The translations under genes were made by a program, and so were the position numbers. A DNA stretch of 38,663 nt from Clostridiaceae bacterium. GTDB taxonomy: Bacteria > Bacillota_A > Clostridia > Clostridiales > Clostridiaceae. Every line of letters begins with the position of its first letter. The stretch's first letter is position 1. Positions 15,494 through 24,560 of this stretch are shown here, piece after piece. Below the pieces are notes generated by a model that saw nothing but the letters and a program-made list of their open reading frames with translations, was not told the DNA's origin and did not search any database. The stretch lies in contig JAQSXU010000025.1 of the NCBI GenBank assembly GCA_029256485.1, positions 1-38,663 on the forward strand. Direction: 5' to 3'.

Positions 15494-16408
15494 ATGAAGA
15501 TAAAAAACAAATCAGAAAATAAAAGAAACAATAATGAAATTATCAGTCCTGCTAAAATGGCATGGAGAAGGCTTAAAAAGAATAAGCTGGCCATTATAGG
15601 GCTTTGCATACTTTTAGTAATAGTAGTGGTTTCAATATTAGGACCATTTGTTTCAGGATACACATATGACTCTATGGATTATGATAATACAACCATAGGA
15701 CCAAGTCTTCAGCACATTATGGGGACTGACGAACTTGGAAGAGATGTATTTACAAGAGTAATGTACGCAGGTAGAATATCACTTTCAGTTGGTATAGTTG
15801 CGGTAATTGTAGAAATTATTCTTGGAAGTGTGCTAGGTGCCGTAGCCGGATTTTACGGTGGAATAATAGACAATATAATTATGAGAATAGCTGATATATT
15901 TTTATGTATTCCTTTCTTTCCCATATTAATTGTACTAGGCGCTCTTTTAAGCGATTTAAAAATTGAACCTCAGTATAGGGTGCCTGTTCTAATGTTTATG
16001 ATTGGTGCTCTTGGCTGGCCTGGTCTTTGCCGTATAGTACGGGGTCAGATACTTACTCTGAGAGAACAGGAATTTATGCTAGCTGCAAATTCCCTGGGCC
16101 TTAAGGATAAAAGAAAAATATTTAAACATCTTTTGCCAAACACTATTCCATCTATTATTGTTTGTGCAACTTTAAATATTGGCAGTGCAATAATTACAGA
16201 GTCTTCCCTGAGCTTTTTGGGGCTTGGAGTTGTTCCTCCTACACCTTCCTGGGGTAATATGATACAGACTGTAAGTGATCTTTATAAACTTCAAAACTTT
16301 CCTTGGCTTTGGATGGCACCAGGATTTAGTATACTGCTTACTGTTATGGCAATAAATATATTTGGTGATGGACTAAGAGATGCACTTGATCCAAAACTTA
16401 AGAAATAG
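15494..16408 (+). CDS. oppC: ABC transporter permease OppC-like
   Basis: About 304 residues. An N-terminal Lys/Asn-rich cytoplasmic stretch precedes the first membrane helix (KLAIIGLCILLVIVVVSILG). The family GTDELGRDVFTRVMYAGRISL block and the EAA loop (LAANSLGLKDKRKIFKHLLPN) are both present. The ATG at 15494 has GGAG 6 bases upstream. In-frame ATGs at 15467 and 15482 are possible and would overlap or touch the end of oppB. It is the second channel subunit of the operon. Confidence 0.8.
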   Translation: MKIKNKSENKRNNNEIISPAKMAWRRLKKNKLAIIGLCILLVIVVVSILGPFVSGYTYDSMDYDNTTIGPSLQHIMGTDELGRDVFTRVMYAGRISLSVGIVAVIVEIILGSVLGAVAGFYGGIIDNIIMRIADIFLCIPFFPILIVLGALLSDLKIEPQYRVPVLMFMIGALGWPGLCRIVRGQILTLREQEFMLAANSLGLKDKRKIFKHLLPNTIPSIIVCATLNIGSAIITESSLSFLGLGVVPPTPSWGNMIQTVSDLYKLQNFPWLWMAPGFSILLTVMAINIFGDGLRDALDPKLKK

Positions 16409-16420
16409 GAGGTAATCAAA

Positions 16421-17398
16421 GTGTCAGAAGACTTACTTAAAGTAAAAAATCTTAAGACATATTTCTATACAGAAGAAGGAAAAGTCAGGGCTGTGGATAA
16501 TGTAAGCTTTAAAATTAAGAAAAAAGAAACACTTGCTATAGTTGGAGAATCAGGCTGCGGAAAGAGTATTACATCTATGTCTATAATGAGATTAATTCCG
16601 TATCCCCCTGGGAAAATAGAAGAAGGAGAAATTATTCTTGAGGGAAAAGATTTACTTAAATTAAGCGAAAATGAAATGAGAAATATTAGGGGAAATCAGA
16701 TTTCAGTTATATTTCAGGAACCTATGACTTCTCTAAACCCTGTATTTACCATAGGGGATCAAATTGAAGAATCACTTATTCTCCATAAAGGTATCAGTAA
16801 AAAGGAAGCAAGGAAGGTTGCCATTGAAATGCTTTCAATGGTGAAAATACCTAGAGCTGAGGAAATAGTTGACTGCTATCCTCATGAATTAAGCGGTGGT
16901 ATGAGACAAAGGGCAATGATAGCTATGGCAATTTCATGCAATCCTAAGCTTTTGATTGCAGATGAACCCACCACAGCACTGGATGTTACTATTCAGGCAC
17001 AAATACTTGATATTATGAGAGAATTAAAAGAGGAACTAGGCACTTCAATAATGCTTATAACTCATGATCTTGGTGTTGTTGCAGAAATGGCTGATTATGT
17101 AATTGTAATGTATGCGGGGAAAATTGTGGAGGAGGCTCCTGTACTTGAGCTTTATCAAAATCCCCTTCATCCTTATACAAGAGGACTTCTTAAATCAAAG
17201 CCTCAAATAAATAAATTTCAGGATAAATTATATTCAATTCCAGGACAGGTGCCTAACCCATTAAATATGCCTGAAGGTTGTTATTTCAATCCAAGGTGCG
17301 AAAAAGCAAAGGATATATGCAGAGAAATGAAGCCAGAACTTAAAGAAGTATGTCCTAAACATAGAGTTGCATGCTGGCTTTATGAGGAGGGAAAATAG
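16421..17398 (+). CDS. oppD: ABC transporter ATP-binding protein OppD-like
   Basis: A 325-residue ATPase: Walker A GESGCGKS (42-49), Q-loop FQEPMTSLNPV, signature LSGGMRQR, Walker B LLIADEPT and the switch His in LITHDLG. The C-terminal oligopeptide-transporter extension carries four cysteines (GCYFNPRCEKAKDICREM, then VCPKH and ACW), a pattern associated with an Fe-S cluster or metal in some Opp/Dpp ATPases. The start is GTG with AGGAGG 8 bases upstream. It couples with OppF and begins 12 bases after oppC. Confidence 0.9.
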   Translation: MSEDLLKVKNLKTYFYTEEGKVRAVDNVSFKIKKKETLAIVGESGCGKSITSMSIMRLIPYPPGKIEEGEIILEGKDLLKLSENEMRNIRGNQISVIFQEPMTSLNPVFTIGDQIEESLILHKGISKKEARKVAIEMLSMVKIPRAEEIVDCYPHELSGGMRQRAMIAMAISCNPKLLIADEPTTALDVTIQAQILDIMRELKEELGTSIMLITHDLGVVAEMADYVIVMYAGKIVEEAPVLELYQNPLHPYTRGLLKSKPQINKFQDKLYSIPGQVPNPLNMPEGCYFNPRCEKAKDICREMKPELKEVCPKHRVACWLYEEGK

Positions 17399-18364
17399 AT
17401 GGAAGAACCAATTTTAAAAGTTGAACATCTTAAAAAATATTTTTCCATAAAAGGTGGATTCTTTAGAAAAACTGTAGGATACGTGAAAAGTGTAGATGAT
17501 ATATCTTTTGAAATTAAAGCTAATGAAACCATGGGCCTTGTTGGTGAATCTGGATGCGGTAAAACTACTGCAGGAAGAACAATACTTAGACTTATTGAAA
17601 AAACCGATGGAAATGTTTTATATAAGGGAAAAGATATATATAAATTAAATAAAAATGAATTAAGGGATTTAAGACCTAAAATGCAGATGATATTTCAGGA
17701 CCCATACAGCTCACTTAATCCAAGAATGACAGTTGGGAATATAGTAGGCGAAGCACTTTTAGACCATAACTTATGTACAAAAAGTGAATTAAACGAAAAA
17801 GTAACAAAAATGCTAACAGCGTGTGGACTAGCTCCATATCACATTAAAAGATTCCCTCATGAATTTTCAGGGGGTCAGAGGCAAAGGATAGGTATTGCAC
17901 GCGCTTTAATACTGGATCCTCAGCTTATAGTTGCTGATGAACCTGTATCAGCTCTGGACGTATCAATTCAGGCCCAAGTAATAAATCTACTTTCTGAGCT
18001 TCAGGCTGAAAAAGGATTTTCCTGCTTATTTATTTCACATGATTTGAGTGTTGTACAGCACATATGCCAGAAAATTGGAGTTATGTATCTTGGAACAATG
18101 GTAGAATTCTCTGACAAGAAAGATCTTTTTAAAAACCCTCTGCATCCTTATACAAAAGCTCTTTTGTCAGCTGTTCCAGTACCAGACCCAGCTTTGAAGA
18201 GGAGCAGGGTAATACTTAAAGGTGATATACCAAACCCGGCGAATCCACCTTTAGGATGTAAATTCCATACTAGATGTATTTATGCTACTAAAAAATGCTC
18301 GGAAGAAAAACCTAAGTTTAAAAATGCAGGCGGAAATCATTTTGTTGCATGTCATTTGTATTAG
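17399..18364 (+). CDS. oppF: ABC transporter ATP-binding protein OppF-like
   Basis: A 321-residue ATPase starting directly after the oppD stop, with GAGGAGG in the oppD tail. Walker A GESGCGKT (49-56), Q-loop FQDPYSSLNPRMTVG, signature FSGGQRQRIG, Walker B LIVADEPVSALD and FISHDLSVV are all intact. The C-terminal extension again shows Cys residues (GCKFHTRCIYATKKCSEE, later ACH). It completes a five-gene Opp importer energised by two distinct ATPases. Confidence 0.9.
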   Translation: MEEPILKVEHLKKYFSIKGGFFRKTVGYVKSVDDISFEIKANETMGLVGESGCGKTTAGRTILRLIEKTDGNVLYKGKDIYKLNKNELRDLRPKMQMIFQDPYSSLNPRMTVGNIVGEALLDHNLCTKSELNEKVTKMLTACGLAPYHIKRFPHEFSGGQRQRIGIARALILDPQLIVADEPVSALDVSIQAQVINLLSELQAEKGFSCLFISHDLSVVQHICQKIGVMYLGTMVEFSDKKDLFKNPLHPYTKALLSAVPVPDPALKRSRVILKGDIPNPANPPLGCKFHTRCIYATKKCSEEKPKFKNAGGNHFVACHLY

Positions 18365-18377
18365 GATGTGAAGATAT

Positions 18378-18578
18378 ATGAGATTTCAAAAGTACAGAAA
18401 ATCAGTTTTAAGTAAAGTAGATAAAAGCCAGAATGATAATATTGACAACAGAATACATTTTAAAGATTTTGTTGCTCTTTTTATTGCCACTTTTCAAGTT
18501 ATGGTACCTATTTTAATAGTTTTTTTTGCAATATTTTCATTTTGTGTCTTTTTACTTATTAAGTTTTGGGTTAAATAG
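18378..18578 (+). CDS. Small single-pass membrane protein of the muropeptide operon
   Basis: A 66-residue protein: a basic, Lys/Arg-rich N-terminus of about 30 residues, one long hydrophobic segment (roughly residues 30-62, with VMVPILIVFFAIFSFCVFLL) and a short Lys-ending tail, predicting an N-in membrane protein. It starts 13 bases after oppF, with GGATGTGAAG as a weak ribosome site, and ends 15 bases before the amidase. Its fixed place inside the operon suggests a transporter accessory or membrane tether for a cytoplasmic hydrolase, but I do not recognise the family. Confidence 0.65.
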   Translation: MRFQKYRKSVLSKVDKSQNDNIDNRIHFKDFVALFIATFQVMVPILIVFFAIFSFCVFLLIKFWVK

Positions 18579-18593
18579 GAAGGAATGAGGCTA

Positions 18594-19649
18594 ATGGCTG
18601 TAAACTTAGAAAAACTTGATTATGCTTTTTCCCTTGTAAATGATGCTGTTAAAAAAAATTATTTCCCTGGAGCACAGGCTGCAGTGGGGCAAAAAAAAGG
18701 CATACTAAAAATGGAAAGTTTTGGAACAAGGTGTATATATCCTGAAAAGCTGCCAATGGATAATGATACATTGTTTGATTTAGCATCATTGACAAAGGTT
18801 ATGGCTACAAATACACTTTTCATGCTCTTTATGGAAAAGGGACTTATTTCAGTTTATGATAATGTAAATTATTATTTAAATGAATTTAAAGGAAACTATA
18901 AAGATGATATTACTATTTTTAATTTATTAACGCATACTGCAGGCTTTGTACCATGTGAGCCATTATATAAGCTTTGTAAAAACTATGAAGATGCTATTAA
19001 ATATATTTGTCATCATGATTTACAATATAAACCAGGAACAAGGTGCGTATATAGTGATTTCAGTTATATTTTGCTTGGATACATAATTGAAAAAATAGGC
19101 GGCGAACCACTGGATATTATGAGTAAAAAATATATTTTTGAACCACTAAATATGCAAAACACTACTTTTAATCCTAAAATTCAAAACATTGCTGCAACTG
19201 AAGTGGATGCAAAATCAGGAAAACCTTATATTGGAATATGTCATGATGAAAATGGAAGGTTTTTTAACGGAGTTTCCGGACATGCAGGATTGTTCTCAAA
19301 TATGTCTGATCTTTGCAAGTTTTCTAATATGCTTATAAATAATGGAAATGGATTTTTATCAAATGCATCTTTTTTAGCTATGACCAGGAATCATACAGAA
19401 AATCTGGATGATGATAGAGGATATGGATGGTGTATAAAAGGAGACAAAAACTCTTCAGGAGGAGATATAATATCACCTGATGCATTTGGACATACAGGGT
19501 TTACAGGAACTTCTATGTGGATCGATATAAAAAATGATATTTATATAATACTTCTTACAAATAGGGTTCATCCTAACAGAAACAACTTAAATATATTAAG
19601 ATTTAGGCGTTTGTTCAATAATGCGGTCTTAGCTTCTGTGGAGAAATGA
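18594..19649 (+). CDS. amiE: Serine hydrolase of the beta-lactamase fold, AmiE-like N-acetylmuramoyl-L-alanine amidase
   Basis: A 351-residue penicillin-binding-protein-like hydrolase. The active-site motif SLTK gives Ser65 and Lys68, the second motif is YSD in CVYSDFSY, and the third is HTG in GHTGFTGT. B. subtilis YbbE (AmiE), encoded beside NagZ and YbbC, removes the peptide from MurNAc; the same neighbours occur here, so that role is inferred. No signal peptide is present, so it is predicted to be cytoplasmic. The start at 18594 gives AGGAAGGA a 9-base spacing; an ATG at 18585 abuts the ribosome site. A class C-type esterase or peptidase activity is an alternative. Confidence 0.75.
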   Translation: MAVNLEKLDYAFSLVNDAVKKNYFPGAQAAVGQKKGILKMESFGTRCIYPEKLPMDNDTLFDLASLTKVMATNTLFMLFMEKGLISVYDNVNYYLNEFKGNYKDDITIFNLLTHTAGFVPCEPLYKLCKNYEDAIKYICHHDLQYKPGTRCVYSDFSYILLGYIIEKIGGEPLDIMSKKYIFEPLNMQNTTFNPKIQNIAATEVDAKSGKPYIGICHDENGRFFNGVSGHAGLFSNMSDLCKFSNMLINNGNGFLSNASFLAMTRNHTENLDDDRGYGWCIKGDKNSSGGDIISPDAFGHTGFTGTSMWIDIKNDIYIILLTNRVHPNRNNLNILRFRRLFNNAVLASVEK

Positions 19650-19659
19650 GTGTGATTAT

Positions 19660-21243
19660 ATGATAGAGGTAGAAAATTTAACACTTGAGGATAAAATAGG
19701 CCAAATGATAATGGCTGGCTTTCCTTCAAAATACTATGATGAAAATATAGATGAAATGATTAAAAATAAAAAAATAGGGAATGTAGTTTTGTTTGCCAGC
19801 AACATGGGAAACAAAGATGAAATAGTGAATCTCACCACCAAGCTTCAAGATAATTTTATAAGTAACATAGGAATTCCCGGTTTTATTTCCATAGATCAGG
19901 AAGGCGGAATGGTTACAAGAATATATAAGGATGCCACTTTTTTCCCAGGCAATATGGCTTTTGCAGCAGCAGATGTAAAAGAAAGCACGCTTCAGCAGGG
20001 AAAAATTGAAGGAGCTGAACTCAGAGCTCTCGGAATAAATATAAATCTTGCGCCTGTTATGGATGTAAATTGTAATCCTGAAAATCCAGTAATAGGAACA
20101 CGTTCTTACGGTGATGATGCTAATAACGTTGCAGAACTTGGAGTAGATTTAATAAGAGGACTTAAACAAAGCGGCGTAATTGCGGTTGCAAAGCATTTTC
20201 CTGGGCATGGTGATACAAATATTGACTCACATATTTCACTGCCTGCAGTTAATCACAGTATTGAAAGACTTGAAAAAGTAGAATTGCTTCCATTTAAAAA
20301 TGCTATTGAAAATGGTATTGACGGTATAATGTCAGCCCATGTACTTTTACCTAAAGTGGAGAATAAAAGAATACCAGCAACACTTTCTTATAAGGTTTTA
20401 ACAGAACTACTTAAAAATAAAATGGGCTTTAAGGGACTTATTATTACAGACTGCATGGAGATGAACGCAATTGCATCCTCTTATGGAAGTGAAAAGGCTG
20501 CTGTCCTGGCAATTCAAGCTGGAGCTGATATAATATGTATATCTCACAGTAAGAATACAGCCATTAAATGTGCGGATGCCATAAAAAATGCAGTACTTTG
20601 CGGAGAGATCAAAGAGGAAAGAATAGATGAATCAGTGAGGAAAATACTTGCAGTTAAAAGCAGATATAATCTTTTTGAAAATGCTTATCCAGACATAAAA
20701 AAGGTAAACAGTACTGTTGGATGCAAAGAAAATAAAGATTTTGCAAGGAAAATCAGCAATAAAAGTATTACTGTTTTAAAGAATGAAAGAAATCTCATAC
20801 CCGTATCAGGCAGAGTAGTCTCTATATCAACTAAAGCTTCAGCTCTTACGGGGGCGGATTATGAGCTCAAAATGAATACATCCTTTTGTGAAAGATTAAA
20901 GCTAAAATTTGGCGGGGAATCGTTTATCATTCCGTTAGATCCAGATGGAGATATTATACAAAAGGTTGTACTTTCATGTAGAAAGGCTGATAAGGTTATA
21001 ATAGGTTCATACAATGCTTCATCACATAAAGGTCAGATTGAACTTATTAACAGCATTAATAAAATTAATAGCAACATAATTGTTGTATCTCTAAGAAATC
21101 CATATGATATTCTGAAAATCAAGAAAGTTTCTACTTATATAAACGCATACGAGTATACAAATTTATCAATTGAAAGTTCTATTAAGGTTTTGGCTGGAGA
21201 AATTAAGCCAATGGGAGTTTCTCCTGTGAAAATTTATATTTAG
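19660..21243 (+). CDS. nagZ: Beta-N-acetylglucosaminidase, glycoside hydrolase family 3
   Basis: A 527-residue GH3 enzyme. The NagZ signature KHFPGHGD lies at 178-185 and is followed by the DSH dyad (Asp189, His191) that serves as acid/base in this subfamily. The nucleophile Asp264 is in ITDCMEM. A second domain covers about residues 350-527, as in the B. subtilis-type two-domain NagZ. No signal peptide, so it should cleave GlcNAc from imported GlcNAc-MurNAc fragments in the cytoplasm. The ribosome site is weak. It follows the amidase by 10 bases. Confidence 0.9.
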   Translation: MIEVENLTLEDKIGQMIMAGFPSKYYDENIDEMIKNKKIGNVVLFASNMGNKDEIVNLTTKLQDNFISNIGIPGFISIDQEGGMVTRIYKDATFFPGNMAFAAADVKESTLQQGKIEGAELRALGININLAPVMDVNCNPENPVIGTRSYGDDANNVAELGVDLIRGLKQSGVIAVAKHFPGHGDTNIDSHISLPAVNHSIERLEKVELLPFKNAIENGIDGIMSAHVLLPKVENKRIPATLSYKVLTELLKNKMGFKGLIITDCMEMNAIASSYGSEKAAVLAIQAGADIICISHSKNTAIKCADAIKNAVLCGEIKEERIDESVRKILAVKSRYNLFENAYPDIKKVNSTVGCKENKDFARKISNKSITVLKNERNLIPVSGRVVSISTKASALTGADYELKMNTSFCERLKLKFGGESFIIPLDPDGDIIQKVVLSCRKADKVIIGSYNASSHKGQIELINSINKINSNIIVVSLRNPYDILKIKKVSTYINAYEYTNLSIESSIKVLAGEIKPMGVSPVKIYI

Positions 21244-21285
21244 GACATGCTGTTCTTAGTATGTCTATTATACAAGGAGGTTTCT

Positions 21286-22215
21286 ATGAAGTATGTAATA
21301 GGTATAGACGGTGGTGGCACTAAAACAGTTTTAAAAATAGCAGGAATTACAGGTAATATTCTTGCTGAAGCTAAAGGAGGTCCATCAAATATTAATTCTT
21401 CCTCTATAGAGGATGTTGAGAAAGTACTAAAAGATTTAATATTTAAAGGAATAAGCAAGGCAGGTTTATCTCAGCAGGATTGTCTTGCAGTATGTATAGG
21501 TACAGCAGGAGCAGATAGGGAAAATGATAAAGCAATAATTGAAAAAATGATAATAAATGCTGGAATTTCAGGCAAAATCGTGGTAGTCAATGATGCAGAA
21601 ATAGCATTAGTAGGCGGAGTTGGCAGCAGTGAAGGAATTATATTAATATCAGGTACTGGTTCTATATGTTTCGGAAGAACAGAAGGTGGTAGAAAGACAC
21701 GCTCAGGCGGCTGGGGGCATATTATAGGGGATGAAGGAAGCGGATATGATATAGGTATAAGAGCAATTGAATCTGCTTTAAAAAGCTATGACGGCAGAGG
21801 AGAAAAGACAATGCTTGAAAATGAAGTTTTAAAGCATTATAACCTTAAATGTTCTGAGGATTTAATAGAGTATATTTATAGAAGTGGTGCAGGAAAAAAA
21901 GAAATAGCAAGTCTCACAAGGGTTGTAAATGAATGTTTTGAAAAAGGTGATTGGGCTTGCAGAAAAATTTTAAGGGAATGTTCTTTTGAGTTGTTTTTAT
22001 GTGTAAAAGCTGTTGCCGAAAAACTTGACCTTTCAGGAAAACATGTGCTTTTGACTACCGCAGGCGGAGCTATAAATAATATAAAATATTTATTAGATGA
22101 ATTTAAAAAAACATTAAAAGAAAATTATCCTGATATAGAAGTAATTCCAATGAAAAATGATTCAGCTTGGGGTGCCGTTTTAATAGCAATAAAAGAAAGT
22201 GATAGTCGAAGGTGA
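21286..22215 (+). CDS. murK: MurNAc/GlcNAc kinase (BadF/NAGK-type ATPase)
   Basis: A 309-residue sugar kinase of the ASKHA fold. The phosphate-1 motif IGIDGGGTKT is at residues 5-14, followed by GTAGADR, the VVNDAEIALVGG segment and ISGTGSICFG with GGWGHIIGDEGSGYDIG, as in eukaryotic-type GlcNAc kinases. C. acetobutylicum MurK phosphorylates both MurNAc and GlcNAc at C6 and is encoded beside nagZ and glmA, as here. The ATG at 21286 has AAGGAGGT 7 bases upstream; an upstream in-frame ATG at 21247 has none. Its 3' end carries the ribosome site of the next gene. Confidence 0.85.
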   Translation: MKYVIGIDGGGTKTVLKIAGITGNILAEAKGGPSNINSSSIEDVEKVLKDLIFKGISKAGLSQQDCLAVCIGTAGADRENDKAIIEKMIINAGISGKIVVVNDAEIALVGGVGSSEGIILISGTGSICFGRTEGGRKTRSGGWGHIIGDEGSGYDIGIRAIESALKSYDGRGEKTMLENEVLKHYNLKCSEDLIEYIYRSGAGKKEIASLTRVVNECFEKGDWACRKILRECSFELFLCVKAVAEKLDLSGKHVLLTTAGGAINNIKYLLDEFKKTLKENYPDIEVIPMKNDSAWGAVLIAIKESDSRR

Positions 22216-22219
22216 GAAA

Positions 22220-23188
22220 ATGAAATTTAGTGAAATGAATTTAAAAGATAATGAAAAAATAATAAAACTATGGAACGACAATATAGGAGCAGTTTATCCT
22301 CTTGAGGATAGACTGTTTTTGCAAAACTATGGCATTGATAAACAAAATAAAAAAATACTGGGTGCATTTGATGAAAAAAATCTTGCGGGATTTGTTATAT
22401 ACAAGCAGTGGGGCTCCCCAAGCGGGTTATTAAACCCAAATCCTGCAATAGGATATATAAATTCAATTATTGTTGACATGAAATATAGAAATTCCGGCAT
22501 AGGTACAGCTCTTTTAGATTCAGCAGAAAAAGATTTAAATGAAAAGGGAGTAAAACTTATACATGCTGGCAGTGATACAAATCATTTTTTCCCCGGAATT
22601 CCATCAGAATGCATAAATGGGGAAAAATTCTTTTCCAAAAGAGGTTATGAAATAGAAGAAACATTTTATGATCTTATTTGTGATATATCAAAAGTTGAAT
22701 TAGAAAGACTTCCCAATATTAGACTTAATCAGGAGAGTAGATATAAAACAGAGATACTTGATAAAAATGATAGAAATAAGCTATTTACATTCTTTAAAAA
22801 GAATTTTTCTGGAAGATGGTATCAGGAAATAATGGATTTCTTTGAAATAGGTATGGAGGACAGAGATGTAGTTGTTCTTAAGAATGAAGATAAGATTATA
22901 GGCTTTGCACATATTTATGATAACAAGAGTAATTTTATAGGACCATCTATTTACTGGAAAAAGCTTCTTTGCGATAATTATGGTGGACTCGGGCCAATTG
23001 GTATAGATGAGGATTATAGAAAACTTGGACTTGGGCTTTTGATTTTGTACAAATCACTTGAAATTTTAAAGCAAAGAAATGTGAATAAAATGGTTATTGA
23101 TTGGACGGATAAAAATATTTTAGACTTCTATGGCATGTTTAATTTTATGCCATGGAAAGAATATAGAAAGGCAACTAAAAGAATATGA
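22220..23188 (+). CDS. glmA: Tandem-GNAT acetyltransferase, GlmA-like glucosamine N-acetyltransferase
   Basis: A 322-residue protein with two GNAT domains. Acetyl-CoA motif A appears as YRNSGIGTAL near residue 95 and again as YRKLGLGLLI near 275. GlmA of C. acetobutylicum, encoded next to MurK, acetylates free glucosamine and glucosaminides; the order NagZ-MurK-GlmA is conserved here, so a role in re-acetylating de-N-acetylated wall sugars is likely. The ATG at 22220 is chosen because GGTGAG precedes it, overlapping the murK stop. The 3' end overlaps the next start by four bases. The substrate is inferred from context. Confidence 0.75.
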   Translation: MKFSEMNLKDNEKIIKLWNDNIGAVYPLEDRLFLQNYGIDKQNKKILGAFDEKNLAGFVIYKQWGSPSGLLNPNPAIGYINSIIVDMKYRNSGIGTALLDSAEKDLNEKGVKLIHAGSDTNHFFPGIPSECINGEKFFSKRGYEIEETFYDLICDISKVELERLPNIRLNQESRYKTEILDKNDRNKLFTFFKKNFSGRWYQEIMDFFEIGMEDRDVVVLKNEDKIIGFAHIYDNKSNFIGPSIYWKKLLCDNYGGLGPIGIDEDYRKLGLGLLILYKSLEILKQRNVNKMVIDWTDKNILDFYGMFNFMPWKEYRKATKRI

Positions 23189-24330
23189 AAAATGTTAAGT
23201 TGGGTATCGATAATATAGATAAATATCTTCACATTTTTGAAGGGAAAAGGGTTGGTCTTATTACAAATATTACTGGGTATAACAGTGAGTTTAAAAGTAC
23301 AATCGATATTTTAAAGGAGAAAACTAATCTCACTGCACTCTATTCTCCTGAACACGGAATAAGAGGAGATATTCAGGCAGGAGAAAAAGTAGAAAATTAT
23401 ATTGATGAAAAGACAGGAATAATGGTATACAGCCTCTTTGGCAACAATAAGAAACCACCTAAAGAAATACTTAAAGATATTGATATCCTTGCCTTTGATA
23501 TACAGGATGTTGGTTCAAGATTTTATACATATCTTTATACAATGGCATATGCAATGGAGAGCTGCAGAGATTTTAATAAAGAATTTGTTATATTTGACAG
23601 ACCAAATCCTATCAATGGACAAGATGTCGAAGGAAACTTTATAGCACCTAACTGCAGATCCTTTATAGGTCTTTATCCAATTCCTCAAAGATATGGGCTT
23701 ACTATAGGAGAAACTGCAGAACTTTTTAACAATGAATTTATAGGAGGATGCTCACTGAAAGTTATTCCATTAAATAACTGGAAAAGGGATATGTATTATG
23801 AAGATACCGGTTTAAATTGGATTATGCCTTCCCCTAATATGCCCACAATTGATACCGCCACTTTGTACAGCGGAACTTGTATTTTTGAAGGTACTAATGT
23901 TTCCGAGGGAAGAGGAACTACAAAACCATTTGAAATTATAGGTGCTCCATGGCTTAATGCTTATAATATTGCGGATAAAATGAATAGTTTAAATCTTACT
24001 GGAGTAAAGTTTAGGCCTGTATATTTTACCCCTTCTTTTTCAAAACATTCCGGAGAGCTTTGTAAGGGTATACAAATCCATGTAACCGATAGAAAAATGT
24101 ATAAACCTGTGAAAACCGGATTTTCTTTATTAAATATTGTTAAAGAAGAAAGTGGAAATAAATTTCAATTCAACCCCACTTGTGATTTAGGACCTGGATA
24201 TGGAATAGATTATTTGGTTGGAGAAACAATATTTAGAGATGGCGGATGCAATTTAAAAGAAATATTTGATATACAAAATGCAGATTCCAATAAGTTTCAA
24301 ATAATGAAGAAGAAGTATCATTTGTATTAA
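23185..24330 (+). CDS. namZ: Exo-beta-N-acetylmuramidase NamZ (DUF1343/YbbC)
   Basis: A 381-residue DUF1343 protein. Family motifs seen are GLITNITG (24-31), SPEHGIRG (54-61), FDIQDVGSRFYTY (near 109), FDRPNPI (near 140) and EGTNVSEGRGTT (near 238). The family founder in B. subtilis releases MurNAc from non-reducing ends. No signal peptide, unlike secreted homologues, so it likely works on imported fragments. The ATGA overlap with the previous gene shows translational coupling. It is the last gene of the operon and is followed by a clear terminator. Confidence 0.85.
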   Translation: MKNVKLGIDNIDKYLHIFEGKRVGLITNITGYNSEFKSTIDILKEKTNLTALYSPEHGIRGDIQAGEKVENYIDEKTGIMVYSLFGNNKKPPKEILKDIDILAFDIQDVGSRFYTYLYTMAYAMESCRDFNKEFVIFDRPNPINGQDVEGNFIAPNCRSFIGLYPIPQRYGLTIGETAELFNNEFIGGCSLKVIPLNNWKRDMYYEDTGLNWIMPSPNMPTIDTATLYSGTCIFEGTNVSEGRGTTKPFEIIGAPWLNAYNIADKMNSLNLTGVKFRPVYFTPSFSKHSGELCKGIQIHVTDRKMYKPVKTGFSLLNIVKEESGNKFQFNPTCDLGPGYGIDYLVGETIFRDGGCNLKEIFDIQNADSNKFQIMKKKYHLY

Positions 24331-24337
24331 TTGAAGT

Positions 24338-24382
24338 GAACGTAAATAGATTTGTTTGAGTAAAATCTGTTTACGTTCTTTT
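24338..24382 (+). terminator. Rho-independent terminator of the muropeptide operon
   Basis: A 16-bp stem (24338-24353 with 24363-24378, one wobble) is followed by TTTT. Confidence 0.85.
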
Positions 24383-24432
24383 AATTTTTATATATTACTG
24401 TTTAATAAATATCGTTAAATAAAATACAATTA

Positions 24433-24461
24433 TTGACATATTTTTCGTATATAAGTATAAT
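24433..24461 (+). promoter_or_regulatory. Consensus sigma-A promoter before a decayed gene
   Basis: A perfect TTGACA (24433-24438) and perfect TATAAT (24456-24461) lie 17 bases apart. The first gene downstream is the GltA-like pseudogene, about 93 bases from the predicted start. Confidence 0.75.
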
Positions 24462-24560
24462 CTATAATTAAAAATGTATAAGCTAATGCAAACTGTAAAA
24501 TATGTTATTAGAAACTACAATAATAATCTAATACTAAAATTAAAAACATAGGAAGAAATT

